DNA of 64,000 nt from Platerodrilus igneus (GCA_036346225.1 JARFIW010001088.1:3257001-3321000), one strand, 5' to 3'. Positions 23,961 through 35,668 are shown, numbered from the stretch's first letter. A program made the numbers and translations. The notes: generated by a model from the letters alone, not told the origin.

Positions 23961-26055
23961 AAAATGAAGTGTAAACTAAAATTCAAAAAATTGAGAAAGG
24001 TTAAAAGAGAGGGATGGGATCTAGGTAAGCTTAATGATAGTAGGGTAAAAGAGGAATATAAACAAGTATTAGATATTAAGAGCAAAGAGATAGCTGTAGG
24101 AGGGAACATAGAAAATAAATGGAAAGAAATCAAACTGACTGTACATGATACAGCAACACAGACTATAGGTAAGAAAAAATAGAAGCGAAAAACCGTGGGT
24201 AACAAAGGAGATATTAGATTTAATAGAGAATAGAAGAAAGCTTAAACCTTTCAGAGAAGTGGATAGTGAAAGTAAGCAAAAATATAATACAGTTAGAAAT
24301 AAGATAGTACATGAGTGTAGAAAAGCTAGAAATAAATGGATGGAGGAGAATTGTAAGGGAATACAAGATGATTTGAGAGTAGGTAAGATAGACAGGGCTT
24401 ACAGGGCAGTTAAAAAGTTTTTTGGGGAAGATAGGAAAAAATATAATGGTATTAGAGACGAGAATAATGAGCTTCTAATAAATAAAGTTGAGATAGCAGA
24501 TAGATGGAAAAGATATTTAGAAGATTTATATAAGGGAGACGATATGGATGAGTTAGAGAACGACCAAGAAGAGGATGTAGAAATAGGGTTCTCAATATTA
24601 AGAGAGGAATTTGATAGAGCTGTTAGGGATCTTAAACTAAATAAAGCGCCAGGGATAGACGATATTCCCGCAGAATTAATAAAATATGCAAGTCAGAAAA
24701 CTTTAGATAGATTATATGAACTAGTAAAGGTAATATATGACACAGGTGAGGTTCCAATAGATTTCGAAAAAAATATTATTATCCCAATCCCAAAAAAGTC
24801 AGGAGCTGATAGGTGTGAGAATTTTAGAACGGTTAGTTTAACTTTTCATGCTTCCAAAATACTAACAATAATAATTAAAAATAGAGTAGAAGCTTTAACT
24901 GAGAATTATTTAGGCGAAGACCAATATGGTTTTCGTAAAGACAGAGGGACTAGAGAACCGATACTAATGATTAGGCTAATTATCGAAAAAGGTTACAAAA
25001 AATAAAAAGACTCATTTCGCGTTTGTAGATTTAGAAAAGCATTTGATAGGGTTAATTGGATTGTTATGTTCAGGGTTTTGCAAAAATAGGAATCTCTCAT
25101 AGGGATAGAAAAATTATTTACAGTCTATATAAAACCAAAGCGTAGTAATTAGATTGGATGAAATAGAAAAGGAAGCTAAGATTAGAAATGGGGTTAGACA
25201 GGGTTGTATACTGTCTCCTTGATTTTAATGTTTATATTGAGGAAGCTTTATACTTAGCTAGAGAGAGCAAAGAGATAGGTATTAGTGTACAGGGACAGAA
25301 AATAGACATGTTACGTTTTGCAGATGATATAGCCATTATAGCAGAGTCTAGAAAAGAGTTAGAGAGTTTTTAAATATTTTAGATGAGATACTGCGGAGTA
25401 ACTATAGTATGAGAATTAACTCAGTAAAGACAAAGATAATGACAAGTGAGTTACAGCCTAGTTCTAAACCAAAATTAAAAATAGGTAATACCGAGTTAGA
25501 GGAGGTAGATGAGTTTTGCTATTTAGGTAGTATAATTACAAAGGATGGACGTAGCAGAAGGGATATAGTAGCCAGAATAGCTCAAGCTAGAAAAATGTTT
25601 TAAAAGAAAAACTTACTAATAGCTAATAGTATTAGTTTAGATAATAGAAAAGTTTCTTAAAGTCGTACGTATGGAGCATTCTACTATACGGTAGTGAGAC
25701 TTGGACAATTAAAGAAGTAGATAAGAAAAGATAGAAGCTTTTGAAGCTTGGTGTTATAGGAGAATGTTAAAGATTAGTTGGACAGATAGAGTAACAAACG
25801 AGGAAGTTTATAGAAGGATAGGTGAGGATCCTGTATGTGGAAACAATTGAAGGTCAGGAGAGATAGAATGATAGGGCACCAGTTAAGACATGAGGGACTA
25901 TTTAGTAAAGTCTTAGATTATAGACTACCAAATAAAAATAGAGTAGGAAGGCCTAGACAAAGCTATATTAGTCAAATTATTAGAGATTTAGGTTGTGAAG
26001 GGTATGTGGACCTTTTTTAGACTAGCTCAGAATAGAAAAGAATTTAGAGCTGCGT
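23961..26055 (+). pseudogene. RTE reverse transcriptase, frameshifted
   Basis: It starts with a lysine-rich linker (23964-24182). The 24259-25005 frame then carries LNKAPGIDDIPAELIK, PIPKKSGADRCENFRTVSL and YGFRKDRGT. The next palm piece, which should read FVDLEKAFD, is broken near 25030, and the GVRQGC region has a stop after CLL. The catalytic FADD box is intact at 25312-25330 (MLRFADDIAII). DEFCYLGSIIT follows (25510), then WTIKE and the C-terminal RPRQSYISQIIRDLGCEGY to 26030. At least five frame or stop lesions are present. Confidence 0.88.
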
Positions 26056-26120
26056 CAAACCGACTTTAAGTAAGTCCGAAAACAAAACAAAAAAAAATCA
26101 GTTAACTAAATGTCACCAGG

Positions 26121-26398
26121 ACATAACTCACAATTAGTTAGCGGTCTGGCATGTTGGTAGCGTTTCGTTGCTTAAGCCTTACCTTAACAGATAATTGAAT
26201 AAACGTTTTCATGACATAACTCACAATTAGGTAGCGGTCTGGCATGTTGGTAGCGTTTCGTTGCTTAAGCCTTACCATAATAGATAATTTAATAAACGTC
26301 ATCATGACATAACTCACAATTAGGTAGCGGTCTGGCATGTTGGCAGCGATTCGTTGCTTAAGCCTTACCATAACATATAATTTAACACTTTTCCTTTT
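26121..26398 (+). repeat. Three 93-bp tandem repeats inside the RTE 3' region
   Basis: The starts at 26121, 26214 and 26307 each begin ACATAACTCACAATTAG and continue to GCTTAAGCCTTACC. The period is exactly 93 bases and the copies differ by only a few substitutions. The minus open frame 26371-26138 is a by-product of this repeat. Confidence 0.95.
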
Positions 26399-26504
26399 TT
26401 GAAGCGGATAACCAGGTTATATTTCATTTCCTTATAAATGGTAATCATGTAAACATGTTAGAGTTCTTTAACAACCATCAGGTTGCTAATATCTATGTAG
26501 AGCC

Positions 26505-26683
26505 AGCTGGATAGGAAAAAGATAGAAGGATATAGGAAGACCTAGACCAAACTATATTAGTCAAATTATTAGAAATTTAGGTTGTGAAGGGTATGTAGAG
26601 CTTTTTAGATTAGCACAGAATAGAAAAGAAGTTAGAGCTGCGTCAAACCGACCTTAAGTAAGGTCGAAAACAAAATGATGATG
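26505..26683 (+). repeat. Second copy of the RTE 3' end
   Basis: It repeats 25950-26070 with small changes (ATATTAGTCAAATTATTAGA, GGTTGTGAAGGGTATGT, GCTGCGTCAAACCGACCTTA) and ends in AAAATGATGATG. It encodes the last RTE residues again, with SQIIRNLGCEGYVELF intact. Both copies lie inside one pair of target duplications. Confidence 0.85.
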
Positions 26684-27685
26684 AAGACATCAACAAAATT
26701 GCCCCCTTCACAATGGCATCAACAAATTGCCGTCCCCATATAAGAATTGCCTCCCATAAAAATCGCTTCCAATTAAAGTCGTACCAAATTAAAGTACGTC
26801 CCAAAATTATATTTCCAAATTAAAGTATCACCAAATTAAAGTATCCAAATTAAAGCCCTGTTTTGTTAACATTAGAAATGAATTTAATTAAGTTGTTTAA
26901 CTTACGTCTATCTGTAGATCGGCTTATATTTTGTTGCACAAAATTCTTGCACTCTTAAATTTCATTAATTTACTTTTCATTTCATTAATTACGTGAGTTT
27001 TACCACCTTCGAACATAATTGTTGCTCAGTTAAATATAGACTAAAATGTTGTTCAGTTTCTATCGTATATATAAGCCTTTCCTCCAATAGTTTTCTTTGG
27101 CGTGTTTATAATCAAAGCTTGTCCCTTTGCCTTATCTGGCAGAACTCGGAATTTTTACAAATTACCTAGTTTAAATCTTCGACGTATGTTCTATTCATGA
27201 CGTACGCGTTCAGCATATTACACCATTATAATTGGATTTCCCATTTTTGGCTTTTCATCAAGTCACGTATTCGATGTTTGTCAATTTATCATATAATTGA
27301 ACCGCCTGGTGTTTATTCGTTTGCCACAGAATGTTGGTTTTCTGAACAAATGTGTTCCTCTCTAGTCACGTAACGATTTTTTAATAATAAATTATTTAAT
27401 ATGCGTTTACGTTGATATTTTCGACGCAATTGTTAAATATTTAGAATGCCAATTTATCTATGTTCCACGGTAATTTAATTTTGATGCAATTTGTTGCGTT
27501 TTAAAATCTTATCTTTACTTGTAAACTATACTTAAACATATTTATGTTCTCATGCATTTAATACAATATCTTTTATATACAGTGTCCTTTTAATTGGCAT
27601 TATGTAGAGTGACTGATTTACTTTTATAATTTCTAGCATTATTTGATTTTCTTAAAGTTAAAGTTATTTATATTTATCCTACGAC

Positions 27686-27795
27686 CCCTATGACTTAATC
27701 TACCTTTAAACTACCCTATTATCATAGCAATATATATATATATATATATACATATATAATAGGGTTATTTAAGGGTATATAAAGTCACAAGGGAT
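27686..27795. repeat. Head-to-head inverted repeat of units D and E around (TA)n
   Basis: The left arm CCCCTATGACTTAATCTACC ... ACCCTATT and the right arm AATAGGGTTATTTAAGGG ... AAAGTCACAAGGG are imperfect reverse complements around (TA)n at 27730-27759. Each arm is the head of an LTR-like unit facing away from the centre. Confidence 0.75.
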
Positions 27796-29657
27796 GTATA
27801 CTTCAAGTATACAACACAAAAATCAAGAAAACTAAACATTTAAACAATAAAAAGTATACAATTTGTTCATTATGCAAAAAGCAAATACCAGACACCCTGT
27901 ATAAAATCAACAACTAACTAGAGTCAATGAAAGAAAGCTCATTCTTTAATAATTTAACCACATTTAATAAAATATATAACTCTGGGCGCAACCAAATTCA
28001 TTTTAGAAACATTAATACATTAATAAACTTTAAACAAATATAAATTAGGCGTATTCAAAGTAAAACAAACGCGAAACAAATCTTTTTCAAACTCGACGCA
28101 TTAGCACAAGAAAATAATCAATGCATGCTTATAATAAACAGGCCTTTCAAAACAAGTATATTTCATAGCGCAAGAAGACAAACGCGTCTAATTTACGTCA
28201 TCTATTAAAGAATCCATTATAAAATTTAGCCTATGTGATGTTTTATATGTAGAAATTGCCACATTCGAATAAAGCCCAAAATATTAGGTAAACAAAATAT
28301 GGCACCATACATTTTGGCGTACATGCAAGATTAAATATAATAGTTCATAAATTTCTGTACAAAATTACAATTACGTGATGTTAAAAGGTACAAAGTACCA
28401 TTGGCGAACAAAATCCATAATACAAAGTTTTGGTCCACGTGATTTTTTGAGCGTCTGAACAATGCATATAGTAAGCAACTCCAAGTAAAACCAAACCGGC
28501 TGCATAATAGCGCAGGGCAACGCCTCGGCCATGGTCAAATAATAAGATAGCAAGCGGTCAACCAATAACAGCACATAAAAGGGTTAGTCTATATAATCCG
28601 CCTACACTGATGACATTCATTGATTCCTTAACCGAAGCACGAACTGTACTAATCGAAATAAAAGTATTACGCAAAGTTCAATTATGAAGTTAAATTTATA
28701 AGTGAAAATCACAGTAATTAAAATTTCAAGTGAAGAATACTGTCTAGTGCGCATTCAAACCTACGAATGTATAAGAAATCCGCCGTTGGCCTAAAACCTA
28801 AGTCTAAATTTAATTTAGTAATAAACAAATCTTTACAATTTATTAATTAAGGCACTAAGCAATTCAATAAGAAATGTAACTAAGAACGAATGAAATACTA
28901 CATGACTCTAAGTACTGAATACAATAAATGGGAAAACTTTAAATCAAGACGATACGGATACAACTAAAGCTTAAAGCAACACGAAGTCATTGGTTAGCAA
29001 CACGCTGTTAGAGGTATTGGGGGTGGACGCAGAGTCACGGGTTCACAACTTGGAGTCCTCTAATCTAGCAACTGATTCGAACCAGCAAATTAATCGGAAA
29101 AATACCAGGTTAGCATCTATGTTTCAACTAATAGCGTAAACTTACATGTATTTAGATAGTTTGTGTAAAGGGTCATCAAAAATGTTCTTGTTAACATGTA
29201 AAAATTACGTTAAAAAGGAAAGGTTCACTGAAGTTCAACGAAGCATTCGATATAATACATAATTATTTTTGCTGGCTTTAATTGCTTAAAAAGGGGTTAT
29301 AATTGTGTAGAGAGCAAATTGAATATTTATTTTTACTTTAATTCAAAGATTTTAAATAGCAAATGACATTACGAAGGTTGTAGAGATGTAAATTGTACAT
29401 ATTTCTTAGTTTATTATAGAAATTTTGGTGAATTTCGTTTATCTTATTCGTATGAAGTGTTAAAGGGAAGGGTGTAAACATTCTTTGTTATCGAATCGTC
29501 GTTCACTTTGTGCGAGGTTTAACAGAGCTAACCGAGGCGTACATTTAATTGTGTGGATTTTAAAATTATTCTAGATTATTTAGAGGCACTGAGAGGTGGC
29601 GGTCAGAAAAACAACTGAGAGAAAAAAACACAAGCGGGCGGCGATATCGTAGCAATA
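27760..29657 (+). repeat. LTR-like unit E (plus)
   Basis: The head AATAGGGTTATTTAAGGG mirrors unit D. The unit contains ACACCCTGTATA-type text, a TATA-like TCTATATAATCC (28588) and a donor-like TACCAGGTTAGC near 29105. Its tail reads AAGCGGGCGGCGATATCGTA, close to the GTGGGGCGAATATCACAGC tail of other units. No gag or pol frame is present. Its length of about 1.9 kb matches units B and F. Confidence 0.5.
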
Positions 29658-29664
29658 TATTGCT
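29651..29664. repeat. Tail-to-tail junction of units E and B
   Basis: AGCAATATATTGCT is a perfect 14-base palindrome. It is where the tail motif of the plus unit E (..GTAGCAATA) meets the same motif inverted in the minus unit B (TATTGCTGTGG), with only the central TATA left of the usual (TA)n. Confidence 0.7.
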
Positions 29665-31747
29665 GTGGAACATTAAAAAAAGAAACCTAAAACTTTGTGT
29701 CCCACGTTTCGGGCGTCATAAAATTGCACTGCATCATGCCCCTTCGTTGGGTTGTAAAAAATGCAGTGGACTCCTTTAGAACGACTCCACTTTTCTAATT
29801 CAGCGTCATAAAAATGCTTGCTAAAAACAAAAACTCTATATTGAGTATCTTCTGAAAATAATCTTGAAATTTCAATACCTCGGCTAGCTCTGCTTACTGC
29901 GTCCTCCTAGATACTCACCACAGCTACTCATTCTTCCAACAACCTTTGTAATTAGTAATAAAAAAATGAAAAAAAATATTTCGACAAAAACAAACAACCT
30001 TTTTATTCGGCTAACATAAACGATCAATTCTCACAATTTCAATTTACAGTAAATATTCACGTTAAAACATTTCGTACTACTATTCAACGGCGAAACATCA
30101 ATCTAAAATCCCCATAATTTTCATGTACCTCAACATTTTATATTTTATTAAAAGTAGATGGGCTTATCCTCAACCCTTAATTTACTTCCCCGGTCTATGT
30201 TGAGCTCAGTATAAATGTTGTTATTTCCTGTACATAAATTTTTGCATTGTCAAATTATACCAAAGACCTGTTTACTTCTTACTTTGATAACTTATTATTC
30301 AAGTATTTACACCCTCAGATTGATTAATAATAGAAAATTGTCTTTTACATGTGTTCATAAAATTAAATTTTATGTTTATAAAAATTTTCACCACAAAAAT
30401 AATAACCAAATCACTTATAAATCAAAATAACTAAGCACCAGCACAACAGTTTCAAAAACAAAAATCGCTACCTGGAGTGTTCTTTGAGATCACCACCTTC
30501 GTAGATGACTTTTCACCAGACTGCTTGTACCTGCATTACTCCATCTTACTCGTTCATCCAATCATTACCAATTTGCAAACGCCTTCCATCAGACTGCACG
30601 TACAATAACCAAACCACACCTCTTCGTGTAGTTCAAAATATAAATGCTTCTACTTACGTAGCATCCAGCTTTTAATTATTATAATTTATTTTAATTCATC
30701 CCGTTACTTACTCTACACCCACTTGCGCGTTATAAACACTGGTAATGACTTTTGGCGGACTGCACTGTATACGGTATTAAAAGCTAGGATGTTCTTCAAA
30801 TTATCATCGAGAAGTCAGATAATATAAGCGAAATATAAAAGCGAAAAGTCAGAGATCGAATCTAACTTCCGCCTTCCTTATATATTCTAAGCCCCACTTA
30901 GTTTGCACGTATTCTCGTTAACCATTTTTTGAAAACGTTCAAACATACCATACCATACATACCATACAAACATCTAACAAACTTTTAAAAACCGAGAATT
31001 CGTCCACTCCACATCGCTTTTACCACGAAAAACTACGTACGTTTTCTAACCGTTTAAATTTACCGTGAATTGCACGCCCCTTATGTGGGCGTCTATATCG
31101 TTATTGCAGTCCTGCCTTTATAACAACTTTTCTTGTCTTTGTCTTTCTTATTGTCCCACTATTACCATGTTGTCTACGATTAATGCACCCTTCCTATTTG
31201 AAAAATCGATATCGTGTAACACAAGCCTGTTGCATCTGCGCCCTTCTTTTAGCCTCTACAAATATACTTGTTTACCACGCGCTTGAAAGATGTTTGTCAT
31301 TTGCTCACCTGTTATCTTCATCTCACTTTGTTACGTCCTAAAGATTCTCTGTCTCCTAGTCCTATCGATCTGTTTTTAAAATAGTCGTCTGTTATTATAA
31401 ACCTCGAGTCTGTTCGTTAGCATAATACTCAGAATTGTTGTTTTAACGTTTCTAGTCTTAATAGGAATTATTTATTTACCCAAGATTTTATTCCTTGAAA
31501 ACCTTGACCGCTTTAGCTTGTTTGTACTCTTCTACCTTGTAGCTTATCTACGAATACTTTGATTTATAATTTTTAAATACATGTACGTTGTTTAGCTTGA
31601 CGTATACAAATTAAACGTACATTATAACATGTAATTTTATCCCAAATTAAAGCTTTACAAATAAATTATTGATTTTTACGTACAGGGTGATTAAATAAAT
31701 AAACACTTGTTCTATTTACCCACGTTTACGCTTACTCGTACATAGTA
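29657..31747 (-). repeat. LTR-like unit B (minus)
   Basis: On the minus strand it runs from (TA)n at 31748 to a primer-site-like end: TGACGCCCGAAACGTGGGAC at 29718-29700, with a second copy near 29755-29738. Inside are TATACTGAGCTC...ATAGACC and GCCCATCTACTTTT (30215-30160), shared with units H and A. A donor-like ACTCCAGGTAGCG lies near 30475. Its head carries a TGTACGTAA-type box. Open frames inside are short and unsupported. Confidence 0.55.
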
Positions 31748-31772
31748 ATATATATATATATATATATATATA
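31748..31772. repeat. (TA)n between units B and C
   Basis: A TA run at the head of unit B. About 90 bases of AT-rich sequence separate it from the next (TA)n. Confidence 0.95.
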
Positions 31773-31855
31773 CTAAATTTGGTAACGACCTTGCTTTCTT
31801 AAGTGTATATAAATATATATAAATATATATAAAAAAAACCCCAAAACTAATTATA

Positions 31856-31860
<5 letters not shown>

Positions 31861-31897
<37 letters not shown>
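31861..31897. repeat. (TA)n at the tail of unit C
   Basis: A TA run followed by TTTATACTGTAATATAC and then the first primer-site-like motif of unit C. Confidence 0.95.
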
Positions 31898-31900
<3 letters not shown>

Positions 31901-33568
31901 CTGTAATATACTTGTAAAATTCGCCCCACGGATTGGGCGCACATATTTATGCTGTGATATTCGCCCCACGGCTTGGGCATGTCATATTTATTTATATTAT
32001 ATTTATGTCGTGTTACTCGCAGCTCCTACGATTGGGTGCAATCAAATGCTGTGTTAACCCTTATGTTGCTCAACCACTTGTGAAAATCTTAATTTATAAT
32101 TTTCTTTTGCCTCGACTAGCTGATTTAATTAAATAAAGCACTTCTACAATACACAGTATAACGAATGAATATTTATAACCCTTTTAAATATCTTCTCCCT
32201 TTTTAAATCATATACATCTGTCAAATTTCTAGAAAATTAAGCCAGCAAAACGAGATTTTTATTTAAAGACTTATTAAAACGTTTCAAGATGTCTATGCTT
32301 TTCATAAATTTACACAACCCCAATTTGTCGGCTCTTACACTTTAAATTATTATTGAGATAAAACAGTTCAAAATAAATCATATCCAAAATATTTGAGATA
32401 AAACAGTTTTAAAAATAAGTCATATCAAAATCTCTAACCTGAAGTGGTTTTTGTAGGTGCTCCTAAAAATTGAAGTCGATATCCAAATCGTTATTGGTGC
32501 GTTTTTCCAATGAAAGGTTTTTCATTTCCGCAATAGAATATTTACCATCAATTTGCTTGTACAGGCAGCATTCTCCAAAATTGTATTTCTGATCGTAATA
32601 GCTCGTAATTTAAATGTTATAACAGGAATCGTAACATTATTTTGATTGTAATTTAAGATTGTAATGGTAGTTTTCGGATGTTATTCAGATTGTAATTGAG
32701 ATGATAATTGAGATGGTAATCGAGATTGTAATTCAGATGGTGATTGAGATGGTAATTGAGAGCCGTTTCAGAAGTACGGCACTTTTTGCACAATTATACA
32801 CTCTAGAATTTCACTGTTAATTTAATTTATTATTCACGTAAATATTTAGCACTTTCAAGTATAGTAACTGCCCAGTTTCAAAGTATACTAACGCGATATT
32901 CAATTTTTAAGATATTTATAGGATCGTCCCCCTTTTTTTGTGATTTGTTATCTTCACGTGCTAGGCGAGGCCAAGCGTATTATCACTTGTTATTTTGGAA
33001 AGTTTACCAATTGTATGTATTTTAATTGCATGGCGCGGTGCTCTAAGTCACGTAATTTAAATGTTATACCTTACATCTACTTCAGAAATCCCAGAAATTT
33101 TCGTTCATATCGATCACGTAGTATTGTTTGTTGGCCTTGTTCTAATCTAAATCGAATAAATTTGGTGTTTGTTTATTTCCTAGTAAATTGGATTTTCGAA
33201 CAACTGTGATTCTTTTAGATCACGTACGCTTTTAAATAATGCATAATTTTTGCGTGCGTTTACGATAATATCTTAACACACTTTTTGAATGTTTATATAA
33301 CCAATTCATGCAGGTTTTTCACTTATTTAATTTTAATGCGTTTCGTTACATTTTTAAATTCTACTCTTTGCTAGTAGCTACTCTTGGATATGTGTTTTAA
33401 TCATTTGTACTGCTATATACAGTGTGCTCAGAACTAATAATATTTACAATAACCCATTTACTCTTCTAATATATATAATTCTTTGCTTCTGTTACTTGGG
33501 GGGTTTCTCTTGCTTATTCAACGACCACAATGACTTAACTTACCCCTAAATTAACCCTATAATTACAG

Positions 33569-33570
<2 letters not shown>
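31898..33570 (-). repeat. LTR-like unit C (minus) with three primer-site-like motifs
   Basis: The tail carries three tandem modules: GCCCCACGGATTGGGCGC (31923-31940), CGCCCCACGGCTTGGGCAT (31962-31980) and the weaker CTCCTACGATTGGGTGCA (32023-32040). The first two are separated by ATTTATGCTGTGATATT. The body shares GCCAGCAAAACGAG and CTAACCTGAAGTGGTTTTTG with unit D, and the head (33570) reads TTGCTGTAATTATAGGGTTA on the minus strand. It is uninterrupted and about 1.67 kb long, the cleanest copy for defining the family. Confidence 0.6.

Positions 33571-33612
<42 letters not shown>
33570..33612. repeat. (TA)n between the heads of units C and F
   Basis: A TA run with a minus-oriented unit on the left and the plus-oriented gypsy LTR on the right. 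Confidence 0.95.
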
Positions 33613-33614
<2 letters not shown>

Positions 33615-35648
33615 CTCAAATTTAGACCAGGGTAGAAAATTAATTAACGACATCAAATAATTTTAATCACCGTGTATAAGGACGCTTTGGGTAATAATAC
33701 GCTTTATATAAAGGTATATTGGATAAATTCGTCATTTACTTCTAAACGTAGGGTTTATATTGTTTAGATAATGTTAAACACCGTGTATATCAGATCAGTG
33801 GAAAATAGAACGCTTAATTAAAGGCCTACTGTGTAGATTTAAATCATTCAATTAGAATGTAGGGTTTGTATATAATCATAATCAACGTGTAGAAGGAAGT
33901 AATGTAGAATTTAATTAGATAATACGCACTATTAAAACCATGGAGCATAAAAATTTATTCGTTTCATTAAAAATAAGGGGTTTAAATTATTCACTGGACG
34001 CTTTTTATAAAAAGAAGCCGAGTTAAAATGTTCAACTTGTATTTAATTTAATCTTTCCAAGTACTAAAGCTATCGAGAAATTATAAAGACGTGGGAAAGT
34101 CACGTAAAAGCCTTCAGCGTATTAGAACTAAGAACACCTGCAAAAATAACGATGTATATGATAGTCGATAAGCTCCAAGCTATATGAGTGCAAGTAAGAA
34201 AGCAAGTTTGTGGTATAAAGACAAGCGAGAGGGAATGCATTGGTAGTTAAATGAGGGGAAATATGTAAAACAAGAGCACAGGTTGTAGATAGAAAGAACA
34301 GACTAGATTTGCGATTAAGGTTGAAATAAGATGCAAACATGAGAGGTGGAAGCATAACAATTTCTATGTAAAATTAATTAGTTGTTCGTGGACGTGTTGC
34401 GAGGCGTGTGGAAATTTCTTAGATTTCAACTAGGACGAGTGCAAATTCCAGAAGAATCATTGTGCCGAGCCATCGGAAGGGAAAATAGAATGCGAATTTC
34501 TGAAAATCGTCCGTCGCGGGACAAATTCGACTCGCAAGCGAGCCATTATATAAACCCGTGCTGATAGGAGTTTAGCTCTCTTTATTTTTGATTTTATTAT
34601 ATAAAAGTCATTATGCATTAGTGCACTTAGAGAAGATAGATAAAGGTAATAAAGTCTAGTTATATTTGCGGGTATTACTGTACCAATTATCTAAATTAGT
34701 AACGATAAATAAATAAATAGAAGTATGCAGTTTTGGTATAGCGTGAAAGAATTATGAATTTCATTGCTATTTTTCGGGAGTGTTAGTAATCAAGTGTTAT
34801 TCGTAAACATGAATGGATCCACAAAACAAGATTTAGATATACATAGATGAGTTCCTGAGAAGCCCTGAAACCTTTTAGATGAATGGTGGTGTAGAAAAAT
34901 CTTAAAGGCGGCCAGAAATCCGAGGACGTAAACATAACCCAGCTGGAATGGTGGGATTAGCAAGAACGATGTACATTGGAGCCACGAGTGCATTAACCTT
35001 CAGGTAACTTATGCATTGTTGTTCGATCTTAGATGTTTTGGTGTGTGTTGAATATCTTTATAATTTGTTTGATAAAGATGGACAGTAGTAAATTTGTATA
35101 AACAACAAATTTTGAATTTTAAGGTAAAATTTTCTTGTATAAGTAGAAAGGAGTATTTATCAGGTTTATGTTTTTGATTATTATGTAAATTTGGGTCTTT
35201 CTTTGAGCTCAATTAGACCAACCTGTTAAATTAACGTAAAGGGGTGGGAGATGCTCCCTTTTATTCAGACTCAGGTCTGCAAATATTGTTAACTTAATTA
35301 GTATGCATCCTACAAGGACTCTAATTCTGGATGCAAATTAAAATGATGACAAATTTGAACTTGAAATTTTATGATGCTAAAATTTATGCTGAAATTTAAC
35401 TTTGAAATTTTAATGTATTATGAATATTGATGTAAATAGAGTTAACGTTGATGTTTGTGGTAGGAATGTGTTTTTTTTTTTTATGAATGAGGATGAAAGT
35501 TTTAACCAGGTGAGCAGCCGAGGCGGAAGGAAAGAGTCAAGAGGCGATTATCAGAAGAAATTAAAAAATAGAGCGAGAATTACAGCAATTCTTGGAACAG
35601 AACAAATAGGGGCAATTCGATAAGCGGGAAAAGAATCACAGCAAATCT
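33613..35648 (+). mobile_element. Probable 5' LTR of the gypsy element (unit F)
   Basis: It begins TACTCAAATTTAGACCAGGG, which recurs at 39271-39298 after a polypurine tract, so 33613 is likely the LTR start. It contains ACCGTGTATA boxes, a TATA-like TTATATAAACCC (34546) followed by TTTAGCTCTCTTT, a donor-like TTCAGGTAAC (35000) and TTTGAGCTCAATTAGACC (35202). It ends at a primer binding site. At about 2.0 kb it is long for an LTR, but its TATA-to-primer-site distance of about 1.1 kb equals that of the orphan unit A. The small frame at 35420-35623 lies in this LTR and is probably not a gene. Confidence 0.6.
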
Positions 35649-35668
35649 TGGCGACCCGAACGTGAGGG
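35649..35668 (+). promoter_or_regulatory. Primer binding site of the gypsy element
   Basis: TGGCGACCCGAACGTGAGGG begins with the TGG expected opposite a tRNA 3' CCA and lies between the probable LTR and gag. The orphan LTR-like units carry variants of it. The cognate tRNA was not determined. Confidence 0.65.

Larger units (their letters stand above)
22856..26683 (+). mobile_element. RTE-clade LINE with target-site duplication
   Basis: AAGACATCAAC occurs at 22845-22855 and again at 26684-26694, so everything between is one insertion. The 5' region includes AAGCCTGCTTATCGTAAAAG and a GC-richer leader. The coding part has an AP endonuclease followed by a reverse transcriptase. The 3' region is odd: three 93-bp tandem copies (26121-26398) and then a second copy of the ORF's last ~150 bases before a TGATGATG tail. 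It is nearly full length but inactive because of frameshifts. Confidence 0.85.
22225..27729 (-). repeat. LTR-like unit D (minus), split by a nested RTE
   Basis: The minus-strand head at 27729 reads TTGCTATGATAATAGGGTAG and matches the head of unit C. The tail carries a primer-site-like motif at 22253-22271 (minus TGACGCCCAACATTGAGGC) and a second at 22332-22351 (CCCAATCGTGGGGC). GCCAGCAAAAACATC and CTAACCTGGAATGGTTT match unit C base by base over short runs. An RTE occupies 22856-26683, flanked by the 11-base duplication AAGACATCAAC. Without the insert the unit is about 1.7 kb. No coding frame was found. Confidence 0.6.

Noticed and set aside
26138..26371. Minus open frame with repeated MVRLKQR units
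   Set aside because: Arises from the 93-bp tandem repeat; the repeat, not a protein, explains the pattern.
35420..35623. 67-codon frame upstream of gag as an accessory gene
   Set aside because: It lies before the primer binding site, inside the probable LTR, and has a low-complexity poly-Phe stretch.
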